A DNA stretch of 5,371 nucleotides from a bacterium (GTDB taxonomy: Bacteria > Chloroflexota > Dormibacteria > Aeolococcales > Aeolococcaceae), in the NCBI GenBank assembly GCA_021850405.1, contig JAJZMA010000137.1:1-5371 (forward strand), written 5' to 3'. The translations under genes were made by a program, and so were the position numbers. Below are positions 1-5,189 of this stretch, in pieces (position 1 is the first letter of the stretch; each line of letters opens with the position of its first letter). The notes beneath the pieces are model-generated. The model did not search any database. It was not told the origin of the DNA and saw nothing but the letters and a program-made list of their open reading frames with translations.

Positions 1-3
1 GGT

Positions 4-10
4 AAAGGAG
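4..10 (+). promoter_or_regulatory. Ribosome binding site of efp
   Basis: The sequence AAAGGAG is a near-consensus Shine-Dalgarno element, six bases before the efp ATG at 17. It supports that start and suggests efp is translated independently and well. The window begins only 16 bases before efp, so no promoter or upstream gene can be judged. Confidence 0.85.
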
Positions 11-16
11 TAGGAC

Positions 17-577
17 ATGATTACAGCTGGAGATCTCCGCCCGGGCCAGACCGTTGAGCGGGACGGCTCCCTGTTTCAGGTCGTAGATTTTGCCCACGTA
101 AAACAGGGCCGGGGGACTGCTTTTGTTCGGGCAAAGTTTAAAAACCTGAGTGGCGGGGGAGTGACTGAGGAAACCTTCCGCCCTGAAGAGAAGTTCACCA
201 AAGCCCGAATCGAAAGGTCCGAGGTCTCATACCTGTACCGGGACGGTGACCAGTTCATGGTCATGGATACCCAGACATTCGACCAGTTCAGCCTCACTGA
301 AGAGCAGCTGGGCGAGAATGCAGCGTTCCTCAAGGAGAATGAGACCCTCTTCCTCCTGCAGTATGAAGGCAAGGTGCTTGGGATAGAAATGCCAATATCG
401 GTGGAGCTGGAAGTGACTGAGACCGAGCCTGGCTACAGGGGTGACACCGCCAACGCCGCTACCAAGCCAGCCACCCTGGAAACCGGGGTAGTGGTAGACG
501 TTCCCCTCTTTGTCAATGCAGGAGACCGTATACGCGTGGATACGCGGTCGCATCGCTACATGGAGAGGGTACAGTGA
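17..577 (+). CDS. efp: Translation elongation factor P (EF-P)
   Basis: EF-P binds between the P and E sites of stalled ribosomes and promotes peptide bond formation at polyproline stretches. The 186-residue product is the standard length. The N-terminal KOW-like domain covers about residues 1-60, the central OB domain about 65-125, and the C-terminal OB domain about 130-185. The C-terminal domain contains the family signature around K150-PATLETG and VPLFVNAGDRIRVDTR. The start is fixed by a strong ribosome binding site. The loop tip that contacts the P-site tRNA reads HVKQGRGTAF, with Arg32 where most EF-Ps carry Lys in PGKG; the usual Pro before it is Gln30. Arginine at this site is known from the EarP-rhamnosylated subfamily (for example Pseudomonas), but the flanking residues here resemble the lysine type. 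Any modification is therefore unknown. The stop overlaps the next start by 4 nt. Identification is very secure. Confidence 0.97.
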   Translation: MITAGDLRPGQTVERDGSLFQVVDFAHVKQGRGTAFVRAKFKNLSGGGVTEETFRPEEKFTKARIERSEVSYLYRDGDQFMVMDTQTFDQFSLTEEQLGENAAFLKENETLFLLQYEGKVLGIEMPISVELEVTETEPGYRGDTANAATKPATLETGVVVDVPLFVNAGDRIRVDTRSHRYMERVQ

Positions 578-951
578 TCTCTGCGGAGCCCGGACCAGCA
601 GCAGCCCCCATGAGCGGCACCCGTGGCAAGATTCGGGTTGCCAATGACGTTGTCGCATGGATCGCTGCCCTTGCCGCAAGCGGCGTCCCCGGGGTGGCTG
701 GCCTTTATCAGCCTGGTGCCCGCAGCAGGGATCACGTGCTGCGCCCAGAAACTGCTCACCGCGGAGTGCGCGTCCGGGTGCTCGATGACCTTTCGCTTGA
801 ATTGTCCCTTTACGTTGCACTCTCCAGCGAAGCCAGCATACCCGCTACTGCACCACTCATCCAGGGTGAGGTTGCAGCTGTGGTCAACCGGATGCTTGGA
901 CTCAAGGTTCGTTCCGTGAATATCTATGTGCGTGAGGTTGTATTTACGTGA
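574..951 (+). CDS. Asp23/Gls24 family protein (YqhY-like)
   Basis: This 125-residue protein belongs to the Asp23/Gls24 (DUF322) family. The visible pattern is GKIRVANDVVAWIAALAAS-GVPGVAGLY (residues 18-45), then a variable turn, two hydrophobic strands (VRVRVLDDLSLELSLYVAL) and a C-terminal helix and strand (VVNRMLGLKVRSVNIYV). No signal peptide or membrane segment is present, so it should be cytosolic or membrane-peripheral. In Bacillota, members at this position next to nusB (B. subtilis YqhY) are linked to acetyl-CoA carboxylase and lipid homeostasis; other members are tied to envelope stress. A specific role here is inference. The GTG at 574 forms a GTGA overlap with the efp stop and has GGAGAGGG four bases upstream. 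The in-frame ATG at 610 would remove 12 poorly conserved residues but lacks a good ribosome binding site. Family is secure, function is not. Confidence 0.88.
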   Translation: MISAEPGPAAAPMSGTRGKIRVANDVVAWIAALAASGVPGVAGLYQPGARSRDHVLRPETAHRGVRVRVLDDLSLELSLYVALSSEASIPATAPLIQGEVAAVVNRMLGLKVRSVNIYVREVVFT

Positions 952-1370
952 CTGCCAGCCGCGGCAGGCGGCACCGGGGCCGTGAACTTGGACTGAGCGT
1001 TGTCTTTGAACTGGAGGGGACAGACAAGGATGTCGAATCAGTACTTTCCTACCATGTACAGGACCTCTCGGTTCCCAAAGACATAGCGGCCTTTGCCAGA
1101 AAGCTGGCGCAAGGCGTAGCAGAGTTTCAGGAACAGATCGACAGCAGCCTGGCTGCCGCGAGCGACCACTGGAAGCTGGACGAACTTGGCAAGGTGGAAC
1201 GCGCAATTCTCCGGATTGCGGTCTATGAGATCCTCTATCTGCGGGAAACCCCTGCCCCGGTTGTTATCAATGAGGCGGTGGAGCTTGCCAAACAGTATGC
1301 GGGGGACCAGTCGGGGCAGTTCATAAATGGGGTGCTTGGCAAGGTGCTGCTCGAGCCGTCGCGGCAATGA
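948..1370 (+). CDS. nusB: Transcription antitermination factor NusB
   Basis: NusB pairs with NusE (ribosomal protein S10) on boxA RNA and prevents premature termination of rRNA transcription. The 140-residue all-helical protein has the expected blocks: a basic N-terminus, RGRRHRGRELGLSVVFELE (residues 5-23), which corresponds to the RNA-binding helix; the central WKLDELGKVERAILRIAVYEIL (75-96); and the C-terminal PAPVVINEAVELAKQYAGD-QSGQFINGVLGKV (102-133). Length and motifs are normal. The GTG start overlaps the preceding stop (GTGA), and GAGGT lies nine bases upstream at 934-938, so translation is probably coupled to the asp23-like gene. The stop overlaps the xseA start as ATGA. The nusB-xseA linkage is a classic arrangement in Bacillota. 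Confidence 0.96.
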   Translation: MTASRGRRHRGRELGLSVVFELEGTDKDVESVLSYHVQDLSVPKDIAAFARKLAQGVAEFQEQIDSSLAAASDHWKLDELGKVERAILRIAVYEILYLRETPAPVVINEAVELAKQYAGDQSGQFINGVLGKVLLEPSRQ

Positions 1371-2803
1371 GTGACATGGCACTTCCCGACATGCCAGCGC
1401 TGGCCCAGAAGGCGTTCACTGTCACCGAAGTTAACAACATGGTGCAGATGGCGCTGGCCAAGGAGACGCGATTTGCCAGCCTCCTTGTAGAAGGAGAGAT
1501 AACTGACTGCCGTCCCTATGGAGGCAACTACGACTTCAGCCTCAAGGATGCTGCAAACTCAAAACTGGCATGCACCTGCTGGAAATCAGTGCGGCTCTCA
1601 TTCGTTCCAGCAAACGGTATGTCGGTGCTCGCACGCGGCAAGCTCGATGTGTACATGCAGAGGGGAGTGTACCAGCTCAATGTCACACGAATGGAACCAG
1701 CGGGTCTTGGAGCACTCATGCTCGCTGTGCAGGAAAGGGCGGAGCGGCTGCGCGCTGAGGGCATTTTTGACGACTCACGCAAGCGGCGCATTCCCCGCGT
1801 GCCGAAAAAGGTCGCCATTGTAACCTCCCTCCAGGCCGCAGCCCTGAGGGACGTATACAATGTCATCCGCCGCCGCTCCCCGAAGACAGATCTGCTGGTC
1901 ATTCCCACCCTGGTCCAGGGAGAAACTGCGCCTGCGCAGCTGGTCCTTGCGATACAGCAGGGTGGGCGCTGTGGTGCAGATACGCTCCTCCTGGTGCGGG
2001 GTGGTGGTTCATACGAGGATCTTGCTGCCTTCCAGGATGAAGCAGTGGTGAGGGCAATTGCTGCCTGTCCGGTTCCGGTCATCACTGGGATAGGACATGA
2101 GACTGACACCACACTGGCTGACTTTGCCGCAGATCGCAGGGCGCCCACTCCCTCGGCTGCGGCGGAGCTGGCAGTGCCGGAGACCGCAAGCCTCGCGGCT
2201 GAAGTGTCAGACAGGGAAAGGCGCCTCCGTGGGGCACTACTGAAGCGGGTCCAGCTGGAACGGCAGCGACTGCATGTGGCCAGTCAGCGACTGGAACGCT
2301 GCGCACCGATGCGGCTCATTTCAGGGTTGCGCCAGGAGCTCCATCAACGCCAGCACAATCTTGAAATGCTGACAGAAAGGCTCGTTGCAATGCGGAGGCG
2401 CACGCTGGATACCAGGCGGCTTTCGCTTTCCGGGCTGTCGCCGGCCAACCGTATGGAGCTCGCCAGATCTTACCTTTTGAGCCGGAATGCAGCATTGGCC
2501 CGGGTTCTCTCCACCCAGCTTGCCGCAAGGCGCCAGGATGTCGAAAGGCAGAACGACAGGCTTGCTGCCCTGTCGCCACTCGCGATCCTGGCACGGGGTT
2601 ATACCGTGACCAGGGAGGCCCGGGATGGGAAACTGCTGACCTCGCTTCAGCTCCTCCAGCCCAGAATGGAACTTGAGACAGTCTGGCATGATGGCACTGC
2701 TACGAGTGTAGTCTCCGCCCTTCTCCCGAAAGATACGGATCCTGCATCTACATCCACCAGCCCACCCATACAGGGGGCCGCTAGCCATGCCCGCTCACAG
2801 TAG
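1367..2803 (+). CDS. xseA: Exodeoxyribonuclease VII large subunit
   Basis: This is the catalytic subunit of exonuclease VII, which degrades single-stranded DNA from both ends, independently of metal in E. coli, and needs several XseB copies. The product is 478 residues, slightly longer than usual (about 400-460). An N-terminal OB-fold (about 17-112) binds ssDNA. The catalytic domain follows with AALRD (D162), LLVRGGGSYEDL (R211) and GIGHETDTTLADF (H244, D247); these match the four residues shown to be needed in E. coli XseA. Residues 270-400 are Arg/Leu/Glu-rich and probably form the long coiled-coil arm that binds XseB. The C-terminal ALSPLAILARGY block is also present. The last 20 or so residues are a Ser/Thr/Pro/Ala-rich tail. 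The usual TSPTGAAIRD reads TSLQAAALRD here. The ATGA overlap supports the start at 1367, although no ribosome binding site is evident; ATGs at 1376 and 1391 are alternatives. Confidence 0.97.
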   Translation: MSDMALPDMPALAQKAFTVTEVNNMVQMALAKETRFASLLVEGEITDCRPYGGNYDFSLKDAANSKLACTCWKSVRLSFVPANGMSVLARGKLDVYMQRGVYQLNVTRMEPAGLGALMLAVQERAERLRAEGIFDDSRKRRIPRVPKKVAIVTSLQAAALRDVYNVIRRRSPKTDLLVIPTLVQGETAPAQLVLAIQQGGRCGADTLLLVRGGGSYEDLAAFQDEAVVRAIAACPVPVITGIGHETDTTLADFAADRRAPTPSAAAELAVPETASLAAEVSDRERRLRGALLKRVQLERQRLHVASQRLERCAPMRLISGLRQELHQRQHNLEMLTERLVAMRRRTLDTRRLSLSGLSPANRMELARSYLLSRNAALARVLSTQLAARRQDVERQNDRLAALSPLAILARGYTVTREARDGKLLTSLQLLQPRMELETVWHDGTATSVVSALLPKDTDPASTSTSPPIQGAASHARSQ

Positions 2804-3677
2804 CGGACCCGAAAGCCCAGGTGCAGAGCAGATGCAGGGCAAGCGGATCGCTATCATTGGCGCAGGCGCCATGGGTGAAGCGCTGGTCTCAGGCATCCTT
2901 GGGGCTCAAATTTGCCTGCCCGCCCAGGTCAGCTGTAGCCATCCGCGTAGCGAGCGGCGCGAGGAGCTGTCGGCCGCATATGGAATTACCTGTCACGCAG
3001 ACAACCAGGAGGCTGCAAGACGGGCAGATGTCGTTCTGCTGTCGGTAAAACCACAGGTCACCATGGAAGTAGCACACCAGCTACGCCCTGCACTGCAACC
3101 AGGAACCATTTTCATCTCCATTGCTGCAGGAGTATCGTTGACCGCGCTGCAGCTGGTGCTTGGCGATTGCAAGATAGTGCGTGCCATGACCAATACGCCC
3201 GCCCGGTGTGGAGCTGGCACTACCATGTGGTACGCAGGAGAAACCGTAACTCCGGAAGAGCGTGGTTTATGTGCAGCCCTCTTTGGCTCGCTGGGACTGC
3301 AGATTGAGACCAGCAGGGAGGAGCAACTGGCCCTTGCCACTGCGATCAGTGGAACAGGTCCGATGTATGTCTTTCTCTTCATCGAGGCGCTGGTTGAGGC
3401 TGCGGTACGTCTCGGACTGCCGCGTCATCTGGGACGGGAACTGGTGCTCTCTACCATCACTGGGGCCGCCGAGTTTGCCGCTGGCACCAGCCGGCATTCT
3501 GCCCAGCTTCGGGACGATGTTACCTCGCCTGGCGGCACATCGGCGGCAGCGCTCTATGAGCTGGATCGAGGGAGATTCCGCACCGTGCTGCATGACGCAG
3601 TTGCTGCGGCATTTGAGCGCGCCACGGAGCTGGAAGGATCAATCAATCGCGAGGCACAGCTGAAGGTATGGCACTGA
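2787..3677 (+). CDS. proC: Pyrroline-5-carboxylate reductase
   Basis: ProC reduces 1-pyrroline-5-carboxylate to L-proline with NAD(P)H, the last step of proline synthesis, in the cytosol. From the first ATG (2787) the product is 296 residues. It has a Rossmann nucleotide-binding motif GAGAMGEAL (25-33), LLSVKPQ (84-90), MTNTPA (134-139; commonly MPNTPA), the dimerisation-domain motif AISGTGPMYVFLFIEAL (186-202) and the signature DDVTSPGGTSAAAL (243-256). The start is ambiguous. The 2787 ATG overlaps xseA by 17 nt with a G-rich stretch before it. The in-frame ATG at 2832 has AGGTG eight bases upstream and gives 281 residues beginning MQGKRIAIIGAG, closer to the usual family N-terminus; I slightly favour it. 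The gene sits between xseA and xseB, which are normally adjacent. Identification is secure. Confidence 0.96.
   Translation: MPAHSSGPESPGAEQMQGKRIAIIGAGAMGEALVSGILGAQICLPAQVSCSHPRSERREELSAAYGITCHADNQEAARRADVVLLSVKPQVTMEVAHQLRPALQPGTIFISIAAGVSLTALQLVLGDCKIVRAMTNTPARCGAGTTMWYAGETVTPEERGLCAALFGSLGLQIETSREEQLALATAISGTGPMYVFLFIEALVEAAVRLGLPRHLGRELVLSTITGAAEFAAGTSRHSAQLRDDVTSPGGTSAAALYELDRGRFRTVLHDAVAAAFERATELEGSINREAQLKVWH
2819..2823 (+). promoter_or_regulatory. Possible ribosome binding site for the internal proC start
   Basis: AGGTG lies eight bases before the in-frame ATG at 2832. It supports a proC start 15 codons downstream of the first ATG, giving an N-terminus that begins two residues before the conserved Rossmann strand. 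The competing ATG at 2787 is preceded by AGGGGG (2772-2777), so the two starts are not decisively separated. Confidence 0.4.
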
Positions 3678-3746
3678 GCAGCTGTGTGCAGAATCGTGCA
3701 ATGATCTTCAGGGAACGCTGCACTGGCTGAGCAATCAGGGGATACC

Positions 3747-3776
3747 GTTTTAGGGTCGCATCGATAACCCTAAAGC
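3747..3776 (+). terminator. Stem-loop downstream of proC, possible weak terminator
   Basis: TTTAGGGT (3749-3756) and ACCCTAAA (3767-3774) form a perfect 8-bp stem around a 10-base loop. A T-G and a G-C pair extend it to 10 bp. It lies about 70 bases after the proC stop. The downstream tract is only CCCTTT, short for a Rho-independent terminator, so this could be an attenuating or mRNA-processing hairpin instead. No T-run favours the opposite strand. Confidence 0.35.
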
Positions 3777-3852
3777 CCTTTCACCGGACGTAATACCGGA
3801 TTCAAGCGGTGGCAGGCCCAATTTGCCCTGGGCGGTTAGCCTCATGGCAGAG

Positions 3853-3871
3853 TGGGACCCTCTGGGCCCCA
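3853..3871 (+). repeat. GC-rich hairpin upstream of xseB
   Basis: TGGGACCC and GGGCCCCA pair at seven of eight positions (one A-C mismatch) around a 3-base TCT loop, giving a compact, stable hairpin about 50 bases before the xseB start. No T-tract follows, so it is not a canonical terminator. It lies where a -35 region would sit for the weak AATAAT element at 3888-3893. It could affect the stability or expression of the xseB transcript, or be chance in GC-rich DNA. Confidence 0.35.
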
Positions 3872-3923
3872 AGTGGTGTTCAGCCAGAATAATCCGCCAT
3901 AGGTATGGGAGAAGACAGCTGGA

Positions 3924-4391
3924 ATGGAGGCAGATACAGGCATGGTTGCAGAGACAGACCCTGGGGAAAATGCGCAGGCAGACGGGAAAGGGATTGAAAA
4001 GCTTTCCTTTGAGGATGCCATGACCCGCCTGGACAGTGTTATAGAAAAACTGGAGCGGGGCTCAGTACCCCTGGAAGCCGCCATACAATTTTATGAGACC
4101 GGAATGCAGTTAGCCCAGCATTGCGGCAACCTGCTCGATGCGACCGAAGCCAAGGTCAACCAGCTCGTGCAGGGGACCGACGGTTCCTCCAGCGAAGTAC
4201 CGCTTCCACTCTCCCAGCTGGCACCAGGCAGTTCGGCGCCATCGATGGATACGGCTTCTTCCCGAGCCAGGGAAACTGCAGGGGAGGAGGCCGCAGCCCC
4301 AGCAATGAAGGGAACAGCTGCAGGTCGGGACGAGCTGTTTGGTGTGGATGAGGGTGAAGGTCCAGACCAGGACGACACGATCCCGTTCTGA
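3924..4391 (+). CDS. xseB: Exodeoxyribonuclease VII small subunit with SSB-like C-terminal tail
   Basis: XseB is the small helical-hairpin subunit that coats the XseA arm and is needed for exonuclease VII activity. The conserved core is at residues 27-83: LSFEDAMTRLDSVIEKLERG, then VPLEAAIQFYETGMQLAQHC and a closing helix DATEAKVNQLV. Typical XseB proteins have about 70-85 residues; this one has 155. It carries about 26 extra N-terminal residues and about 72 C-terminal ones. Residues 84-135 look disordered (Ser, Ala, Gly, Pro, Glu-rich). The last 20 are acidic and end DQDDTIPF exactly at the stop, strikingly like the SSB C-terminal tip. That tip docks onto RecO, RecQ, PriA, ExoI and others in known systems; a docking role here is inference. 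The ATG at 3924 has only a distant GGGAG upstream. The ATG at 3942 (residue 7), preceded by GGAGG at 3926-3930, is an alternative. Unusually, proC and 246 bases separate it from xseA. Confidence 0.92.
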   Translation: MEADTGMVAETDPGENAQADGKGIEKLSFEDAMTRLDSVIEKLERGSVPLEAAIQFYETGMQLAQHCGNLLDATEAKVNQLVQGTDGSSSEVPLPLSQLAPGSSAPSMDTASSRARETAGEEAAAPAMKGTAAGRDELFGVDEGEGPDQDDTIPF

Positions 4392-4392
4392 G

Positions 4393-5163
4393 GTGGGGAA
4401 GACCGGGCGCAGTGCGCGCCTGCAGGGCGTGCGTCTGGATGAATGGCTGGTTGCACACAGCTTCACAGGGAGCCTGGACCAGGCGCGCGCGCTTGTTGCT
4501 GGTGGTCTGGTAGATTTCGAGGGGCAGCGTGCGCGCAGTTCTGCTTTGGTGGTCACGAATGATGGACAGGTGGAAGTACGTGGCCCTGGGCACCCCTGGG
4601 TTGGAAGGGGGGGGATCAAGCTGGCCGCGGCGCTCGAGGCGATGGGTCTTGATGTTGCCGGAATGGTTGCCCTGGATGCTGGCAGTTCCACAGGAGGCTT
4701 CTGTGATGTGCTCCTCCAGGGTGGGGTCCACAGCCTCTATGCTGTGGACGTCGGCCATGGCCTGCTACATCCCAGGATCGCCCATGACCCCCGCGTGGTT
4801 GTAATGGAGAGGACCAATCTGCGTACGCTTGCCCGTCTTCCAGGCGCAGCACCTGATCTGGTAACCCTGGACCTCTCCTTTATCTCGCTCAAAGCGGTGA
4901 TGCCAGCCGTCTGCAGCCTGGCCACACCTATATTTCACCTGGTGGCTCTTTTCAAGCCCCAGTTTGAGCTTGGGCGGCAGTGGGTCGGGCCTGGTGGGGT
5001 GGTCCTGCCCGGCGCCCCGGTGGAGGCAGAGATTGGCATGTTCCAGGCGTGGGCGGAGGAAGTTCATGGTATGAAAGCACTTGGAGCTGTTCGCGCCGCA
5101 GTCAAGGGCGCAAGGGGAAACCAGGAATGGGTTTTGCATCTGCACCGGAATACGTCACAATGA
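4393..5163 (+). CDS. tlyA: TlyA family rRNA (cytidine-2'-O)-methyltransferase / hemolysin A
   Basis: TlyA proteins join an N-terminal S4 RNA-binding domain to an FtsJ-like, SAM-dependent methyltransferase; characterised members methylate 16S and/or 23S rRNA cytidines at 2'-O. Numbered from GTG 4393 (256 residues), the S4 domain spans about 13-65 (VRLDEWLVAHSF, QARALVAGGLVDFEGQ). The linker GRGGIKL follows, then SAM motif I LDAGSSTGGFCDVLL (94-108), AVDVGHG (117-123), ERTNLR (139-144), TLDLSFISL (158-166), FKPQFELG (187-194) and GNQEWVLHL (242-250). K76, D160, K188 and E245 match the family's K-D-K-E tetrad. The frame stays open upstream, with ATG at 4348 and TTG at 4339 inside the end of xseB. 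GTG 4393, two bases after the xseB stop, gives the usual N-terminal length, but no start has a good ribosome binding site. Substrate choice between 16S and 23S cannot be read from the sequence. Confidence 0.94.
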   Translation: MGKTGRSARLQGVRLDEWLVAHSFTGSLDQARALVAGGLVDFEGQRARSSALVVTNDGQVEVRGPGHPWVGRGGIKLAAALEAMGLDVAGMVALDAGSSTGGFCDVLLQGGVHSLYAVDVGHGLLHPRIAHDPRVVVMERTNLRTLARLPGAAPDLVTLDLSFISLKAVMPAVCSLATPIFHLVALFKPQFELGRQWVGPGGVVLPGAPVEAEIGMFQAWAEEVHGMKALGAVRAAVKGARGNQEWVLHLHRNTSQ

Positions 5164-5178
5164 CGGTTTGAACCATCT

Positions 5179-5184
5179 AGAGGT
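5179..5184 (+). promoter_or_regulatory. Ribosome binding site of nadK
   Basis: AGAGGT lies five bases before the ATG at 5190 and fixes the start of the NAD kinase gene. It sits in the 26-base gap after the tlyA stop, which leaves little room for a separate promoter, so nadK is likely co-transcribed with tlyA. Confidence 0.7.
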
Positions 5185-5189
5185 ATAGC

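Larger units (their letters stand above)
3678..3923 (+). other. Intergenic region between proC and xseB
   Basis: This 246-base stretch is the only sizeable non-coding gap in the window. I see no tRNA, no convincing small gene and no strong sigma-70 promoter. It holds two inverted repeats, listed separately. The hexamer AATAAT at 3888-3893 matches the -10 consensus at five of six positions, about 30 bases before the xseB ATG, but no -35 element lies at the right distance. GTGCA occurs at 3687-3690 in part and fully at 3696-3700, and its reverse complement TGCAC at 3719-3723, a weak pairing only. The region probably separates two transcription units; that is inference. Confidence 0.6.

Noticed and set aside
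227..820. Long minus-strand open frame (197 codons) opposite efp and the asp23-like gene
   Set aside because: It is antisense to two recognisable genes and its composition (many Cys, Arg, Gly, His and Gln) is that of a shadow frame in GC-rich DNA.
556..1206. Long minus-strand open frame (216 codons) opposite the asp23-like gene and nusB
   Set aside because: It is antisense to two well-supported genes in an all-plus-strand cluster and shows no domain pattern.
3671..3735. Imperfect repeat GCACTG-AGCA (3671-3680) and GCACTG-gctg-AGCA (3720-3733)
   Set aside because: It is short and interrupted, one copy overlaps the end of proC, and it is compatible with chance.
3798..3806. GGATTCAAGC resembling a tRNA T-loop
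   Set aside because: The flanking bases do not form a T-stem and no acceptor, D or anticodon arms can be drawn around it.
3888..3893. AATAAT as a sigma-70 -10 box for xseB
   Set aside because: It matches five of six consensus bases, but no -35-like hexamer occurs 15-19 bases upstream and there is no extended -10 TG, so it is not listed as a promoter.
3823..4023. 66-codon open frame spanning the proC-xseB gap and the start of xseB
   Set aside because: It begins at TTG without a ribosome binding site, has no recognisable family features, and half of it lies in a wrong frame of the clearly coding xseB.
4333..4350. RDELF in the XseB tail as a beta-clamp binding motif
   Set aside because: Only the Leu-Phe pair fits the QLxLF consensus; the key glutamine is missing, so the similarity is too weak to claim.
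4110..4758. Two overlapping minus-strand open frames of about 195 codons opposite xseB and tlyA
   Set aside because: They lie opposite conserved TlyA and XseB motifs, have Ser/Pro/Arg-rich shadow composition and no ribosome binding site.
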